From the NCBI GenBank assembly GCA_020024645.1, contig JAHHTN010000001.1:46022-110021 (forward strand): DNA of 64,000 bases, given 5' to 3'. The translations under genes were made by a program, and so were the position numbers. Under the pieces are notes generated by a model. It saw only the letters and a list, made by a program, of their open reading frames with translations, had not been told where the DNA came from and did not search any database. This stretch comes from Faecalimonas sp. (lineage in GTDB: Bacteria > Bacillota > Clostridia > Lachnospirales > Lachnospiraceae). Below, piece by piece: positions 62,379 to 64,000 of this stretch; the stretch's first letter is position 1; the number at the start of each line of letters is the position of its first letter.

Positions 62379-63353
62379 TCATAGTAACGTATAAAAATCT
62401 AGCAAAGCTTCTAATTCTCCGATTTCTGTTCCTATTATTTTTATATTTTTTCCAAAATAATTTGTAGCTTCTGCTTCTGTTATGGTCATTGCTTCTTGTT
62501 TCCCCAAATCAGAATACTCAAACGTAACCTCTCCCAAGTTTCGAATCACTCCTAATAAAACACACGAATATGCTTTCATTTTCTCAATCTTCATTGTCTT
62601 TTCCTTAGGTTGTATTGGCTCTTTTAAAATAATTTTCCAACCATAAGGTTCTTTTTTTGTTTGCAACTCATTTTCGTATGTTCCAAACACCTTTCCAACC
62701 TCTAATGCTTCCATCGTTTTTGCATTTTTACTAGGATCTCCAATATAATCATGACGACTATAAAATACATCTGATGTCAACTTGGAAATTTTTTTTCCAT
62801 TATGCCAAACAATACGATTACCCACTTTAATCTCTTTTATCTTGCCTTTTGCAGAATATGTTTTTTCATATGGAATTGTTGTATCTTTTGTCACCGAGCG
62901 CACACCCCTATACGTTAATTCTAATATCCCATCTTTTTCCTTAAAATCAATGTTTTTGATTTTTATATCTTCCACTATCGAAGTCGCTTGTACTGTAATT
63001 TCATTATCTTTTACATCGATATGATTCACAATCAATTCTGGTGATACTTTTTCCCCTACAATAAAAGTTTTTCCTAAAAATACTAATATACATAAAACTA
63101 GTACCAACATCATTGATATTCCAATCTTTTTTCTGTATCCTCTTTTAGTCTTTTTTAAAAAATCGATTTCCATCTCTTCTTCATCATTTCTTTCGCAAAT
63201 GGACGGTTCCCGCATTCTTTCCAGTTTCTCACGACATTTTTCACATGTTTCTATATGTTCTTCTATCATTTCTTTCGTACAATCACTTGTTAGTTGTTCT
63301 ATGTATAACGGTAACAAATCTTCTATAACATCACATGGTAATTTATTTTTCAT
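62379..63353 (-). CDS. anti-sigma factor with zinc-finger (zf-HC2) domain
   Basis: 324 residues. N-terminal putative zinc-finger with CDVIEDLLPLYIEQLTSDCT and HIETCEKCREKLE, one membrane segment at about 77-95 (IGISMMLVLVLCILVFLGKT), and an extracytoplasmic domain of about 220 residues that I do not recognise. Overlaps the sigma gene by 11 nt, as expected for a sigma/anti-sigma pair made in equal amounts. Presumably it holds the sigma at the membrane until a signal is sensed outside. Confidence 0.85.
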   Translation of the reverse strand: MKNKLPCDVIEDLLPLYIEQLTSDCTKEMIEEHIETCEKCREKLERMREPSICERNDEEEMEIDFLKKTKRGYRKKIGISMMLVLVLCILVFLGKTFIVGEKVSPELIVNHIDVKDNEITVQATSIVEDIKIKNIDFKEKDGILELTYRGVRSVTKDTTIPYEKTYSAKGKIKEIKVGNRIVWHNGKKISKLTSDVFYSRHDYIGDPSKNAKTMEALEVGKVFGTYENELQTKKEPYGWKIILKEPIQPKEKTMKIEKMKAYSCVLLGVIRNLGEVTFEYSDLGKQEAMTITEAEATNYFGKNIKIIGTEIGELEALLDFYTLL

Positions 63354-63825
63354 TATTTAACAACTCCTCTCTTATTTTTTCTTTTCCTCTATAAAAAGTT
63401 ATTCTAGCCCAATTTTCACTTCTATTCAGTATATCTCCTATTTCCTTAAATGAAAGCCCACCCCAAATTCTCAAATATAGAACTTCTCGATATGGTTCAG
63501 AACAATTATGTAGTATCTTAAGCATCTGCGTTCGCATTTCATTATCCAGAACTTCCTCTTCTGCAGATCGGACAGAACTATTATCACAAACCATTTCTTC
63601 CATTTGTGGATTTTTACGATAGTATGTATATAATTGATTTTTTGCAATTGCACATAGCCATGTAGAAATTTTACACTTCCCATCATATTTTGAAATACTT
63701 CGCACTGCTTGATAAAAAGTTTCCTGTGTCACTTCCTCGGCAATATGATAATCTTGCGTTTTAGAAAATATAAATCGAAATACGGTATCTGCATATTTCC
63801 GATAAATCTGCTCAATAGGTTCCAT
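63343..63825 (-). CDS. ECF-type RNA polymerase sigma factor
   Basis: 160 residues, start ATG at 63825 behind AAAGGAGGAG. Sigma region 2 (YRKYADTVFRFIFSKTQDYH, AEEVTQETFYQAV) and region 4 (YREVLYLRIWGGLSFKEIGD, ILNRSENWARITFYRGKEKI), with no region 1 or 3: an extracytoplasmic-function sigma. First gene of the pair with the membrane anti-sigma. TGTAAC lies about 60 nt upstream, which could be part of an autoregulated promoter, but I cannot establish it. Confidence 0.9.
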   Translation of the reverse strand: MEPIEQIYRKYADTVFRFIFSKTQDYHIAEEVTQETFYQAVRSISKYDGKCKISTWLCAIAKNQLYTYYRKNPQMEEMVCDNSSVRSAEEEVLDNEMRTQMLKILHNCSEPYREVLYLRIWGGLSFKEIGDILNRSENWARITFYRGKEKIREELLNNEK

Positions 63826-63916
63826 TTTTTCTCCTCCTTTCTTCATTCTATAAAATTAATGTATTTTGGCAAGAATTCGTTACAGATTTACTAAAAAAAT
63901 ATTTTAGGATAAAGAA

Positions 63917-63944
63917 AAACCCCAGAAACACAAGGTTTCTGAGG
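63917..63944 (-). terminator. terminator after rpsI
   Basis: On the minus strand AACCTCAGAAAC pairs with GTTTCTGGGGTT (one G-U pair) around CTTGT, followed by a T-run. It lies 40 nt behind the predicted rpsI stop and upstream of the ECF sigma gene. Confidence 0.75.
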
Positions 63945-63983
63945 TTTTGTATACTTTTTGTATTCTCTTTTCGATAATCGAAA

Positions 63984-64000
63984 TTAACGTTTTGAGAACT
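63984..64000 (-). CDS. rpsI: probable last codons of 30S ribosomal protein S9 (partial)
   Basis: At the right edge the minus strand reads ..AG-TTC-TCA-AAA-CGT-TAA, that is (Q)FSKR-stop. uS9 proteins end almost invariably in QFSKR, and the preceding partial codon is compatible with CAG (Gln). A good terminator follows. With only 17 bases the call is an inference, and the rest lies outside the window. Confidence 0.5.

Noticed and set aside
63850-63900. Autoregulated ECF promoter upstream of the sigma gene
   Set aside because: A TGTAAC element exists, but no second box at a convincing distance; too weak to list as a feature.
1-64000. CRISPR array, insertion sequence, prophage or plasmid genes
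   Set aside because: No repeated spacers, transposase, integrase or phage genes were seen on either strand.

Overview
The window is AT-rich DNA from a low-GC Gram-positive anaerobe (Firmicutes, class Clostridia). A Lachnospiraceae-like host is my best guess. The reasons are the KOW-domain gene between map and infA, a separate AICAR transformylase paired with an archaeal-type IMP cyclohydrolase instead of fused PurH, and a chorismate mutase-shikimate kinase fusion. The metabolism is Stickland amino-acid fermentation: D-proline reductase, glycine reductase and a complete selenocysteine (Sec) system are all present. The family assignment is an inference from gene content only.

Region 1 (1-13551, all minus strand) is the S10-spc ribosomal protein operon. 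It starts at a consensus promoter and a structured leader of about 220 nt, then runs rpsJ, rplC, rplD, rplW, rplB, rpsS, rplV, rpsC, rplP, rpmC, rpsQ, rplN, rplX, rplE, rpsN, rpsH, rplF, rplR, rpsE, rpmD, rplO, secY, adk, map, a KOW protein, infA and rpmJ. Several gaps carry short perfect hairpins, and six stand in a row beyond rpmJ.

Region 2 (13676-44083) begins with a TauE/SafE-type membrane protein and then holds a Stickland/selenium block of about 29 kb. The proline part is prdC, a PrdA N-domain-like gene, prdA, a 98-codon gene, prdB (Sec), prdD and prdE on the minus strand. The tRNA-Sec gene lies just upstream of prdC. Divergent from it are prdF and a TetR-family regulator on the plus strand. 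A MerR-MATE efflux pair interrupts the block. The glycine part is an AGCS symporter, a glycine riboswitch with terminator, grdX, grdE, grdB (Sec), trxB, trxA, grdA (Sec), grdC, grdD and a small unknown gene. The selenium part has two minus-strand operons: yedF-selD (Sec)-selA-selB-lysR, and cysteine desulfurase-yedE-TusA-like-DUF3343. Thus tRNA-Sec, SelA, SelB, SelD and four selenoprotein clients lie together. Proline and glycine reductases act as terminal electron acceptors, glycine reductase also conserves energy as acetyl phosphate, and the sel genes supply their active-site residue.

Region 3 (44239-64000) is general housekeeping. It contains an rRNA-methyltransferase-like gene, a hydroxyacid dehydrogenase family gene, a HAD hydrolase, maf, the chorismate mutase-shikimate kinase fusion, tmRNA with smpB, rnr, secG, eno, a YitT-family gene, glmM, a decayed M20 dipeptidase gene, AICAR transformylase and IMP cyclohydrolase, greA, an LCP-family gene, an AIM24-family gene, a short-chain dehydrogenase, an ECF sigma/anti-sigma pair, and at the window edge what looks like the last codons of rpsI.

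No insertion sequences, prophage genes or CRISPR arrays were seen.
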